A DNA stretch of 36,251 bases from Alphaproteobacteria bacterium (lineage in GTDB: Bacteria; Pseudomonadota; Alphaproteobacteria; JABAAW01; JAHZMA01): positions 1 to 36,251 of the forward strand of contig JAHZMA010000089.1 of the NCBI GenBank assembly GCA_022599575.1, in the 5' to 3' direction. Below the pieces are notes generated by a model. The model did no database searches, was not told the DNA's origin, and was given only the letters and a program-made list of their open reading frames with translations. Shown here in pieces: positions 15,808-23,885 of the stretch; the stretch's first letter is position 1, and the number at the start of each line of letters is the position of its first letter. The translations under genes and the position numbers were made by a program.

Positions 15808-16953
15808 GTGGGTATATTTGCTTTACCGATATTCAGTCAAGTGTTTCGATTGTTCTTTTTGCTGGCATGTTTTTACGCGATTATATTTGTAACAGCTTGG
15901 CTGTTATTACAAAATCAGCAAGTAATATTTTCATTACCATTCACGCTGAATCAGTGGCATAGCCATGAATTAATATATGGCTTTGCGGTTGCTATCTTAA
16001 CGGCGGTGATGACCATGCCGATAACAGGCTGGTATGGCGGTTTTGCGGTGAAGGGCATTGCGGTTTTTGGCTTGGCATCATTATGGATAGCAGGACGCAT
16101 CGTTTTATTTTTAGATATGCCATTTTTTGCGATAGCTTTGATAGAATTATCTTATCTCACATTATTGTTGTTATTAGGGTTTTTGATGACATTAAGGCAT
16201 ATTACCGAACGTAATGTGGGTTATTTATTATTGGTGGCGTTGTTTTTAATCAGCCAGATTTTATTTTATTGGGAAATCCATGATGGCTATAGTGAATATG
16301 CCAGCAGATTCGGTATCGCTAATATGGTTTATATGATGTTGTTGGTGAGTGGGCGTGTGATGGCAGAAAGCAGCAAGCAAATATTAGGTAATACCAATAT
16401 TCGCGCACAAGAAACAAATTGGTTTGATGGTTTTGTGATTCTTGCCACTTTGGCGGGGCTTTGTTGCTGGATTTATAACCCCTATATGGCATGGTTGGGT
16501 TATGGCTTATTAGTGATTACTTTATTTAATTTGATTCGATTATGGCGTTGGGCGATTGCGTTCGAAAAAGCGCACTATCATCATTTATTATCGGTGTTGC
16601 ATTTTGCTTATTACGGCATTGTGCTAGGGTTGGTGAGTGCCGCTTTTGCTAATTTTAGAAATGATGTAGCTCTTGATTTGGCGGTGATTCATATTTGGGG
16701 ATTATCATTTGGTATTTTTAGCGTCGCGATGATGATACGTGCAGGACAAACAGTGATGAATTTACGCTATGATTTACCCATCAGCCTTAAAATCGGCTAT
16801 TTAATGTTTATCTTATCGGCGATTGCATCATTATGTTATGGCATCGCAAACAGCCAAGCAGTTTTGGCATTTTATATTGCCATAGCTGGCTGGTTATTGG
16901 GCTTTGCGATATTGCTGTTTATTTTTACCCCAGCCTTCTGCAAGAAACAATAA
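15808..16953 (+). CDS. nnrS: NnrS family haem-copper membrane protein
   Basis: A polytopic inner-membrane protein of 381 residues with about 12 hydrophobic segments. NnrS proteins bind haem and copper and protect against nitric-oxide stress (family knowledge). The signature WHSHELIYGF (H51, H53) after the first membrane segment matches the NnrS pattern WHAHEMLFGF, and further histidines sit in later segments (HHLLSVLHFAYYG, VIHIWGLSFG). The start is GTG 15808, preceded by GAAAGGA at about ten bases. No nitrite or nitric-oxide reductase genes are near, so the role is more likely tolerance of external NO than denitrification. Confidence 0.85.
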   Translation: MGIFALPIFSQVFRLFFLLACFYAIIFVTAWLLLQNQQVIFSLPFTLNQWHSHELIYGFAVAILTAVMTMPITGWYGGFAVKGIAVFGLASLWIAGRIVLFLDMPFFAIALIELSYLTLLLLLGFLMTLRHITERNVGYLLLVALFLISQILFYWEIHDGYSEYASRFGIANMVYMMLLVSGRVMAESSKQILGNTNIRAQETNWFDGFVILATLAGLCCWIYNPYMAWLGYGLLVITLFNLIRLWRWAIAFEKAHYHHLLSVLHFAYYGIVLGLVSAAFANFRNDVALDLAVIHIWGLSFGIFSVAMMIRAGQTVMNLRYDLPISLKIGYLMFILSAIASLCYGIANSQAVLAFYIAIAGWLLGFAILLFIFTPAFCKKQ

Positions 16954-16972
16954 TGCTTTTTTGCAAGAAAAA

Positions 16973-17965
16973 TTAACGATTTTCAGCCAACTGCATACGG
17001 TAATGTTCAGCGTCCCAATTCAGCAATTCGGCTATTTGGGCATCGGTTAATGTTTGCAATGGGGTATCCGCATTTTGCCGTATCAGCACATCATAATAGC
17101 ATTGTAATTGTGCTTGTTTGATGGCGGTAAATTTTTTATTGCTAAAAATACCATGATTTTTGATAAAGATTAATTCAGCATCATCATTGTCAATTTTTTG
17201 ATTTTCTTGATAAATTTTTGGCACAGCACCTAAAAACACCACATGGTCGGGGTAAAGTGCCCAAGCGGTGTTGATCAAATGCCATAATAAGTCATCATAA
17301 ACCAGCCCATGAAGAGAATGCGGCATGATGGGCTGATAGGCATGATGGGGTGATGGCGGAATCGCATCAGGTATTTTTATGCTACGCGCCTCGTTGCTTA
17401 AAACTGTATGAATGCGTTGTAATAAATCATCAATTTCTTTTATTGATTCACCGCCAATCACAATACCGTGATTTTGTAAAAAAACCACATTAGCATCTGG
17501 ATTATTTGCCAGTGCATCAGCAATTTGTTCCGCTAATTTTGCCCCCGGCTTGGCATAAGGCACCATCGCAAAACGGCATATTTTGGCAAGTTTTGTGGTA
17601 AAAATATCTTGCGGTTGCGGGCGCACCAACCATGCCAGTGATTCAATCGCATGTAAATGCAACACGATTTTATGGCGCATCAACCCATGCATTAATGTTT
17701 CAATCGACGGTTTTAACTGCCCTGTTTCTAACATTTGCGGGGTTACAGTAAAATCCTTATTGTCTAATGCTTCGCGCAAATGGTGGTAATTGATGTTGGT
17801 AAAAATATTTTTTTGATTGGCGTGAGCAAGCCATGTGCCCGATGCTTTCACTGTTAAAATATCATTTTGTTTGAACGAAATATTACCGCCAGCACCTTGC
17901 ACCCATAAACGGTCAGCACCTAATTTGACGCAATAATCACAAAGCTCTTGTTGTAAATCACTCAT
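16973..17965 (-). CDS. Class II aldolase / AraD-family protein
   Basis: A zinc enzyme family that cleaves or epimerises phosphorylated ketoses, for example fuculose-1-phosphate aldolase and ribulose-5-phosphate 4-epimerase. The 330-residue protein has GAGGNIS at 24-30, a catalytic-type acid E89 in SIETLMH, and zinc ligands H103 and H105 (VLHLHAIES) and H166 (LQNHGIVIGG). Beyond the usual 210-residue core there is an extra C-terminal part of about 110 residues with a second NHG (FIKNHGIFSN), which simple aldolases lack. It is last in a minus-strand operon and overlaps the HAD gene by ATGA. Because it sits among nucleotidyltransferase and glycosyltransferase genes, it probably works on a sugar precursor for a surface glycan and not in catabolism (inference). 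Confidence 0.85.
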   Translation of the reverse strand: MSDLQQELCDYCVKLGADRLWVQGAGGNISFKQNDILTVKASGTWLAHANQKNIFTNINYHHLREALDNKDFTVTPQMLETGQLKPSIETLMHGLMRHKIVLHLHAIESLAWLVRPQPQDIFTTKLAKICRFAMVPYAKPGAKLAEQIADALANNPDANVVFLQNHGIVIGGESIKEIDDLLQRIHTVLSNEARSIKIPDAIPPSPHHAYQPIMPHSLHGLVYDDLLWHLINTAWALYPDHVVFLGAVPKIYQENQKIDNDDAELIFIKNHGIFSNKKFTAIKQAQLQCYYDVLIRQNADTPLQTLTDAQIAELLNWDAEHYRMQLAENR

Positions 17966-18714
17966 GATTTTTTTTGCGTGATAAATTTACGTAATTGCTG
18001 ATAATCCTTAAAGCTGGCATCGGGTGCTTGTTTACCTGTGCCGATTGTTACCTTATCATGAATTTTTTGAATGGTAACCGCCTGTATCGCATCACGCGCG
18101 CCTTGAATATCGTTTGTTGGGTTATCGCCAATCATCCAAACGATATGTTCATCAGCTGAACTTAAAGTTAATTTTTGCAAGGCAAGATTAAAAATATTGG
18201 GGTTTGGCTTATCATAAATCACTTCTTCGCTGGTGGTGATATAATCAAAATAATGTTCTAATCCGAAATAAATTATTTTACGAAATTGGATTTGACAGGT
18301 TAAATCGGTAACAATGGCGGCAGGAATTGCCAATAGACGCAAATCATCTAGCAATTCTTTAACATGTGGAAATAAGATGGCATGTTGCAAAAAATGATGC
18401 CAATAGCTCTGTTCGGCATTTAAGGCGAGTAAAATTTGTGAGCGCAAGCCCATATTTTCTATCATGCGTTGGGCATAAAGCAAACGGCTATGTGATGAGG
18501 CAACCAAACCTAATTGCGCTTTGACTTGCGCGCGTGCTTCGGCAAATAATTTATCAAAATTACTCGCATTGATGTTACATTCTTGCATCAATTTTGTGCG
18601 CATTGCCGCCATTCCTGCCTGATGAGCAGGTTGATAAGGATAAAGCGTGTTATCCAAATCAAATAAAATGGCATCGGGCAGTTTGGTGAATTGATTTTTG
18701 TTGTTAATCTTCAT
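17962..18714 (-). CDS. HAD superfamily hydrolase (phosphatase)
   Basis: A 250-residue cytoplasmic HAD phosphatase. Motif I is LFDLDNTLYPY with nucleophile D19 and acid D21; motif II is VTDLT; motif III is the lysine in YDKPNPNIF; motif IV is WMIGDNPTNDIQGA. A helical cap lies between motifs I and II. The DLDNTLYP form is shared with pyrimidine 5'-nucleotidases and phosphoglycolate-type phosphatases, so substrate cannot be fixed. AAAGGA precedes ATG 18714, 11 bases after the kinase-fusion gene; its end overlaps the aldolase gene. The neighbours suggest a sugar phosphate as substrate (inference). Confidence 0.9.
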   Translation of the reverse strand: MKINNKNQFTKLPDAILFDLDNTLYPYQPAHQAGMAAMRTKLMQECNINASNFDKLFAEARAQVKAQLGLVASSHSRLLYAQRMIENMGLRSQILLALNAEQSYWHHFLQHAILFPHVKELLDDLRLLAIPAAIVTDLTCQIQFRKIIYFGLEHYFDYITTSEEVIYDKPNPNIFNLALQKLTLSSADEHIVWMIGDNPTNDIQGARDAIQAVTIQKIHDKVTIGTGKQAPDASFKDYQQLRKFITQKKS

Positions 18715-18725
18715 CTGTTAATCCT

Positions 18726-20825
18726 TTAGCTAAATTGCTCGGTTAAGGCACTGTTAATATGTAACAATGTAATGAGTTGCATTAGCCCAGTCACATCATT
18801 ATACCAGATGGCTTTTGGGCTGATAAATTCAAACATACGTGGGCAGATAATTCGTGCCGCCAGCGCAAGTGCTTCGGCATTAACATCACCCGTTACAGTG
18901 AATATAATGTCACTATTTTTATGAGCTTCAGCATGATGCGTTACATTTAACCCGCAAATGCCAACCAGCGCACGATGCAACGCAATCATATCAATACCTT
19001 TGCGTGAGGTAACATGTAATTGCAGGCGGATATTGTCGTTATTTTCATCTTGCAATAAATTTTTATCGATGGCATCTAGTGAAAAAATAAGGTCGGCATG
19101 TTCAGCTTGTGGCTTAATGAAACGTTCTGCATCGGGCAGGCGTTTTTGAATAGAGGCTAACACATTTTTTTTGCTATGACCACGCACAGTCACATCGCGC
19201 TTCAGCTTAAAGAAATGACGTAAATCCTGCGCCATATCAAGAAAAACACGCAAATGGAACTTTTGGCGTAAAATCGGCAGATAAAGCGCATGTAAGCCGC
19301 TAGCGATGATAAAATCATTGCTTCTAACGGTAAAAAAATGACTCATTTTTCCAGTGTGATGGTCGTAATGGCGCGCTTTGATAGATTTTTGATTGCTTAA
19401 TTGCACAACATCATCGGCAAAGCGTTCTAAATCATTTGCCATCGGGTTAAGATGGGTTAGCACTTGCCATAATGGCTTATGGCGGTCCCATAAATGATAA
19501 TCATCACCAGAAAGATGGGTGACTGTTTTTTCACCAAATAAATCAATCAGCGTGCTACAAAAATTATCTTTGCCCGCGCCTGAATCGCCTGCTACCCCAA
19601 GCGCGAAAGGTTGACGGCTAAATTTATAAAAATCATTTTGTAGAATATTATCGCGCCAAATGCGGGCAATCAAAATCAGCCCCACCGCAACCATTAGACT
19701 ATGAAGTAAGGATGGAATATTTTGCATCAAAAAACTATCACTCACGATAATTTGTGCAATATTGATACTGTTGAGCACATAAAGCAGTGAAAATGATGAC
19801 GCAAGTAAAATATCTATCGCGCTATGATTGCGCTGGGAAAAAATTAAAAAAGGGATAATCCAAATAAACCAACCTAAAGATGATGGGCTCATCAACACAA
19901 TGATAAAAAAGTTGATGTTGAGCATGGTGTAAAAAATGTCAAAGTCACATTTTTTAATACGCCAAAAAACATAAAGTAAAATCAGATAAAAAATTGGCAC
20001 AAAATAGAGTGCCTTATTATCGCCAATCGCTAAATTTAATTGATAAATCGCAAGCATTTCAGGATTGCTAAACAGCATGAGGCGTGCGGCATCCGATATG
20101 ATAAAAGGCAATAATAATGCCGCGCTGGCAATCATAAAACCTGTGAGAAAAGGCTTTAATTGGGCGCGTAATAATTGATTGCGCCATAGATAAATCACGA
20201 TAAAGGGCAGGGCAATCACCATGCTTAATTTGGCTGAAATCGCTGTTACGATTAGCAAGCCTGATAAGAAATAATCATTTTTCTTGATGCAATAAAGTGC
20301 CGCGCTCAGCATCATAATAGGTATCACATCATTAAAGCCTAAAATATAGCTGGCAATAATCATAATGGGTGAGAGCCAATAAATTGCCAATAATAAAGTT
20401 TTGCGGTTGGGCAGTAATTGCAAGAATAATAAGAGCAATAATAAATCGGCAAGAATGATGGTAAAACCATAAGCCGATAAGGAGCTAAGGCTCAATAGTG
20501 TGAAAATGAGATGCAGTGGCAATAAGAAAAACCACATCGCATAGCCATAAGGAAAAGCGCGCAATGTTTCGCCTGCCCCTAGCCATGCTTGCCATGGATT
20601 GAGCAGTGCGTTAATATTTTGACTTGCCAATTCTAAAAATGGCACATACCAATCTGATATGGGCCATACGCTATTTTGTGTGGCGATTTGGTTGATAATA
20701 TTGATATTATTATTGGCTAATATCGGGAATAAAAATAACACTAAAATTATTTTGCAACCAAGCCCAATCAAAAATAGCGGATGTTTGGTGATATTTTTCA
20801 ACTGTGCATAAAATAACATTATCAT
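18726..20825 (-). CDS. Fusion of a polytopic membrane (GT-C-like) domain with a phosphoribulokinase-like kinase domain
   Basis: A 699-residue two-part protein. Residues 1-395 carry roughly ten membrane segments and resemble lipid-linked-sugar-dependent (GT-C type) glycosyltransferases, for example SDWYVPF and an early loop of conserved aromatic residues. Residues 405-640 are a P-loop kinase that reads closely like class II phosphoribulokinase: GVAGDSGAGK, DDYHLWDR, NPMANDLERF, HYDHHTG, SGLHALY, KRDVTVRGHS, and KPQAEHADLI. In the Walker A the usual Ser/Thr after K419 is D420. The redox-control cysteines of plant phosphoribulokinase are absent. ATG 20825 overlaps the upstream stop by ATGA and gives MIMLFYAQ; a longer upstream start is possible but would overlap more. 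The kinase probably faces the cytoplasm. Substrate unknown; a pentulose or related phosphate is a guess. The kinase call is strong, the GT-C call moderate. Confidence 0.8.
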   Translation of the reverse strand: MIMLFYAQLKNITKHPLFLIGLGCKIILVLFLFPILANNNINIINQIATQNSVWPISDWYVPFLELASQNINALLNPWQAWLGAGETLRAFPYGYAMWFFLLPLHLIFTLLSLSSLSAYGFTIILADLLLLLLFLQLLPNRKTLLLAIYWLSPIMIIASYILGFNDVIPIMMLSAALYCIKKNDYFLSGLLIVTAISAKLSMVIALPFIVIYLWRNQLLRAQLKPFLTGFMIASAALLLPFIISDAARLMLFSNPEMLAIYQLNLAIGDNKALYFVPIFYLILLYVFWRIKKCDFDIFYTMLNINFFIIVLMSPSSLGWFIWIIPFLIFSQRNHSAIDILLASSFSLLYVLNSINIAQIIVSDSFLMQNIPSLLHSLMVAVGLILIARIWRDNILQNDFYKFSRQPFALGVAGDSGAGKDNFCSTLIDLFGEKTVTHLSGDDYHLWDRHKPLWQVLTHLNPMANDLERFADDVVQLSNQKSIKARHYDHHTGKMSHFFTVRSNDFIIASGLHALYLPILRQKFHLRVFLDMAQDLRHFFKLKRDVTVRGHSKKNVLASIQKRLPDAERFIKPQAEHADLIFSLDAIDKNLLQDENNDNIRLQLHVTSRKGIDMIALHRALVGICGLNVTHHAEAHKNSDIIFTVTGDVNAEALALAARIICPRMFEFISPKAIWYNDVTGLMQLITLLHINSALTEQFS

Positions 20826-21424
20826 ATATCCATTAATTCTTGCCATAATTGCGGCTGTTTGGTGCAAACAGCATCGGGCATAATATCCTGTTGTTTTAGC
20901 AATGTTACCAATGCGCCAATATGCGTGGCTGCATCAAAATTTTGCAATTCAGGCGATACTAAGCACAGTTTGAATCCCTCTTGTTGTAAGTGATTCGCGC
21001 TTTTTTTATCAAGCGGGAAATGGCTAAAATAATCTACCCATACCCATTTTATTTTGCCTGCCAATGTAAGGGCTGTATCAATTGATTCAAATTCCGATAG
21101 GCGCACCGCACTATTTGTTTCACCTAACCGCGCCCATTTGATTAAAAAAGGAAAAGATTGGTCTAGAAAGAAATAATCGCTGATATTTTTTGCTTTCATC
21201 AATTCAATCAATCGTGCCTCAAGCCCTTCTTCTTTTACATTCAAAATTAATGTTCCATGCCGATAATGCTTCAACCATTCGTTAAAATCTTCGCCGATAA
21301 CAAAAGGGTCATGATGAATAATTAACCGCTCACCATAGCTTCTAATATCCACCTCTATGCCATATTCGGTGGGCGTTGCTTGCAAGTCAGCAATGGTGTT
21401 TTTTCTATGGGCAATCAGTTTCAT
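20822..21424 (-). CDS. Glycerophosphodiester phosphodiesterase-like protein
   Basis: A 200-residue TIM-barrel protein that resembles GDPD enzymes, which split glycerophosphodiesters. It begins MKLIAHRKNT (catalytic-type H5-R6), then GIEVDIRSYGERLIIHHDPF, matching the family E-x-D metal pair (E24, D26) and the HHD histidine. It is shorter than the usual 240-250 residues, and the C-terminal half is less conserved. There is no signal peptide, so it acts in the cytoplasm. It overlaps both neighbours by ATGA. A role in trimming a glycerophosphate or other phosphodiester intermediate of the glycan is an inference. Confidence 0.75.
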   Translation of the reverse strand: MKLIAHRKNTIADLQATPTEYGIEVDIRSYGERLIIHHDPFVIGEDFNEWLKHYRHGTLILNVKEEGLEARLIELMKAKNISDYFFLDQSFPFLIKWARLGETNSAVRLSEFESIDTALTLAGKIKWVWVDYFSHFPLDKKSANHLQQEGFKLCLVSPELQNFDAATHIGALVTLLKQQDIMPDAVCTKQPQLWQELMDI

Positions 21425-22122
21425 GATTTTAATTGTCGCTTTAATTTTAATGAAAAATCGATGGTGCGGCGGATAAATTTATATTTGGCACGCCAATTCA
21501 CATTCCAATGCGACATGCCATAAGCGCGTTTGCCGAATTTAACTAAGAATCTGTTTATCGGTAATTTTTGATGATGCGCTTGATAATAGGCATATAAATC
21601 TAACGAAAAATCATGCGGTGGCTGATGCCATTGTTCAAAAAATTGACGCGGAAATAATGTTGGTTGGGCATTAATATCCCACATTTTTTTACCCATCAGC
21701 AGGGTTTCAAAAACACTCATACCGAATGTGAAAAATACATCCATCAAGGGGCGACCATAGCGTTTGCCTTTTACAAAAATATTCGTTCCATATTGTTCAA
21801 ATAACGGCAATGTGCGCAAAACATCATTAGGGTCGGTTTGTAAATCAGCATGAGTCCAGCCGATAATATCGCCCTTTGCGGCTTTTAATCCCTCTAAAAT
21901 GCCAAAACCGTAACCTTGATTTTGTGCCACCCGCACGGTGGAACAGTTTTTATAATTTTTCAGTGTTCGCTGTAAGATAGCAGCAGTTTCATCGCTTGAG
22001 CCATTATCGACCAGAATAATATCAATTTTATCTGATTGTGCGGTAACATTGCCACATGCTTGCAATAATTCGGGCAATCCTTTGGCTTCATTATAACACG
22101 GAATGATGAGTGATATTTTCAT
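21421..22122 (-). CDS. Glycosyltransferase family 2 (dolichol-phosphate-mannose-synthase-like)
   Basis: A GT-A fold inverting glycosyltransferase of 233 residues. MKISLIIPCYNEAKGLPELL starts the nucleotide-binding domain; DIILVDNGSSDETAAIL and WTHADLQTDPND (DxD-like metal site) follow. The protein resembles polyprenyl-phosphate glycosyltransferases but has no C-terminal membrane pair, so it is probably peripheral. ATG 22122 was chosen because AGGA lies eight bases upstream and the residue run begins at the conserved strand; the longer frame from 22170 would overlap the upstream gene. It may make the lipid-linked sugar used by the membrane fusion protein two genes downstream (inference). Confidence 0.9.
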   Translation of the reverse strand: MKISLIIPCYNEAKGLPELLQACGNVTAQSDKIDIILVDNGSSDETAAILQRTLKNYKNCSTVRVAQNQGYGFGILEGLKAAKGDIIGWTHADLQTDPNDVLRTLPLFEQYGTNIFVKGKRYGRPLMDVFFTFGMSVFETLLMGKKMWDINAQPTLFPRQFFEQWHQPPHDFSLDLYAYYQAHHQKLPINRFLVKFGKRAYGMSHWNVNWRAKYKFIRRTIDFSLKLKRQLKS

Positions 22123-22130
22123 AATATTTC

Positions 22131-23843
22131 CTAAATTTTTTGCGGTATGGGTGGAATCATGGTGGGGCAATCATCACGCAATGCGCTAATTTTTTCAGGC
22201 GTGATGCGGGCATCTTTTTCCAAACGATAGGGGTGCGTCTGCCATTTATCAAAACAAGACTGCCAATAGTTAAAGCTACGCAAATCATTGGGTGTACCCC
22301 ACGAAATAAAATGCTTAACTTTCATCACATGACATTTTAGGCCGATTGCTATCGCATCATTGATGCAGGAATCCAGATAAAACTCACCATTAATTCTGCC
22401 ATCTCTTTTGAGTAAATTTTGCACGCAATTTTTGAAATCATCAGCGCGCTTAAAGGTGAAACAGCCAATCACAATTGGGTCAGTTTCAGGTGATGAAAGT
22501 GGCGTTTTCACCGAAATATTGTTAATCAACCCCTTATCATCAGCATCAATCCAGCCAAACATTTGTGGCTGTCGAATCGCATTGCTATGCCCGCTTGCCG
22601 CCCATACCAAAATATCGATATTATCATCATTGCATAATTTTTCAAAATCATCATGGTCGTAAATCATGCCATTATCACACGCACCAAATGTGAAAGGCGG
22701 TTCTGCATTAGGCTGTTGCGCTAGCAATGCTTCAAGCCCTATCAGTGCGGTAATTGCTTGCCCTTCGGTAACTTCTGGAATTACCGTCATGCTACTTTGC
22801 TGATAATTGTTACGAAGCAAATGTTGAATATCATCACAGCCTGCCATATCAGCACGTAAGATAAAATGATGATGTTTGGCAGGCGGCAAATCATTCACCG
22901 CTTGCGTTACCATTGGTTTGGTTGAAACATCAATTAAGGGCTTGGTGGTTTGGTAACCTTCTTTGGCAAAACGTTGCCCTAACCCCGCCATCGGGATAAT
23001 AATACTGCCCGTTGTTTGTTTTGCTTGTGGTGGTTTGCAATAATGGTGGAAAATATCAGACCAGCCATTATATTCGGCAACATCTTCGGGCGTACCCCAT
23101 TGCATAAAATGCTGAAGCGGATAAACATTGATTTGTTTATTATCGGCTAATAGTGGTTTATAGGCAAGGCTGACATAATATTCCCCATTGATTTGCAAAT
23201 TTTGTTGCGTCATTTTGGCAAAAGCATCATACATGATTGTTGCCGATGCAAAATAATAGCAACCGCTTGAGGCATATTCTTCCATTCTATTATCAGTATA
23301 GGGCTGCTTTTCTTGAATATCCAGCACCAAACCATTTTGCTCGCGCATATAGGCATAGTTGGTTGTGCCTAGCGTATGAGGGTGAAATCCTTTATAGGCG
23401 GGTATCGCGCCATCACATTGGGTTTCACTGATGAAGCGGCGGAAATAATCATAATCCCAATAGCAGGTAAAGTCGCAATAATTAACAATGGTTGGTCGAT
23501 TCATATCTATTTTATCTTGAATCTGTTGCACCGCATATACAGGTCCTAATTTATGGGGTGCAATGCCAATAATAGTGACATTAAATTTATCAGCTGGCGC
23601 GTAATGTTGCAATTTTTCTTGCATCTGATAGTCAGGGTTATCCAGATGCTCTTGGTTGCAAATAAAGAATATATCAGTTTTTTGCGGTGATGTTGTGGTG
23701 AATAAATCAATCACATGGGCGATGATTGGCTTGCCTTCCACCTCAATAAGCGGTTTGGGTAATGTGTAGCCTTTGCGGGCAAAACGTTGCCCGAAGCCAG
23801 ACATTGGGATAATAATTTGTGGCTGTAAATAAGAATGTTTCAT
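22131..23843 (-). CDS. Tandem sugar nucleotidyltransferase (two NTP-transferase domains)
   Basis: A 570-residue protein made of two homologous nucleotidyltransferase domains. Each opens with the same motif: IIIPMSGFGQRFARKGY then PKPLIEV in domain 1 (about 10-265), and IIIPMAGLGQRFAKEGY then TKPLIDV in domain 2 (about 285-550). Each ends in FMQWGTPEDV or FISWGTPNDL. Metal-site-like aspartates appear in NYCDFTCYW and GACDNGMIY. Such enzymes join a sugar or polyol phosphate to an NTP. It heads the tight operon, 42 bases after the beta-barrel gene, and is eight bases from the family-2 glycosyltransferase. The two halves have diverged, so they may activate two substrates, or one may be regulatory (inference). 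Confidence 0.88.
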   Translation of the reverse strand: MKHSYLQPQIIIPMSGFGQRFARKGYTLPKPLIEVEGKPIIAHVIDLFTTTSPQKTDIFFICNQEHLDNPDYQMQEKLQHYAPADKFNVTIIGIAPHKLGPVYAVQQIQDKIDMNRPTIVNYCDFTCYWDYDYFRRFISETQCDGAIPAYKGFHPHTLGTTNYAYMREQNGLVLDIQEKQPYTDNRMEEYASSGCYYFASATIMYDAFAKMTQQNLQINGEYYVSLAYKPLLADNKQINVYPLQHFMQWGTPEDVAEYNGWSDIFHHYCKPPQAKQTTGSIIIPMAGLGQRFAKEGYQTTKPLIDVSTKPMVTQAVNDLPPAKHHHFILRADMAGCDDIQHLLRNNYQQSSMTVIPEVTEGQAITALIGLEALLAQQPNAEPPFTFGACDNGMIYDHDDFEKLCNDDNIDILVWAASGHSNAIRQPQMFGWIDADDKGLINNISVKTPLSSPETDPIVIGCFTFKRADDFKNCVQNLLKRDGRINGEFYLDSCINDAIAIGLKCHVMKVKHFISWGTPNDLRSFNYWQSCFDKWQTHPYRLEKDARITPEKISALRDDCPTMIPPIPQKI

Positions 23844-23885
23844 AATGCGCGATTATAGATAAATTTATACAAAAGCACAATTAAC

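Noticed and set aside
18726-19630. Phosphoribulokinase-like motifs as a sign of a Calvin cycle
   Set aside because: The domain is fused to a membrane protein in a glycan operon, lacks redox cysteines and has an altered Walker A. No RuBisCO or other Calvin gene is in the window.
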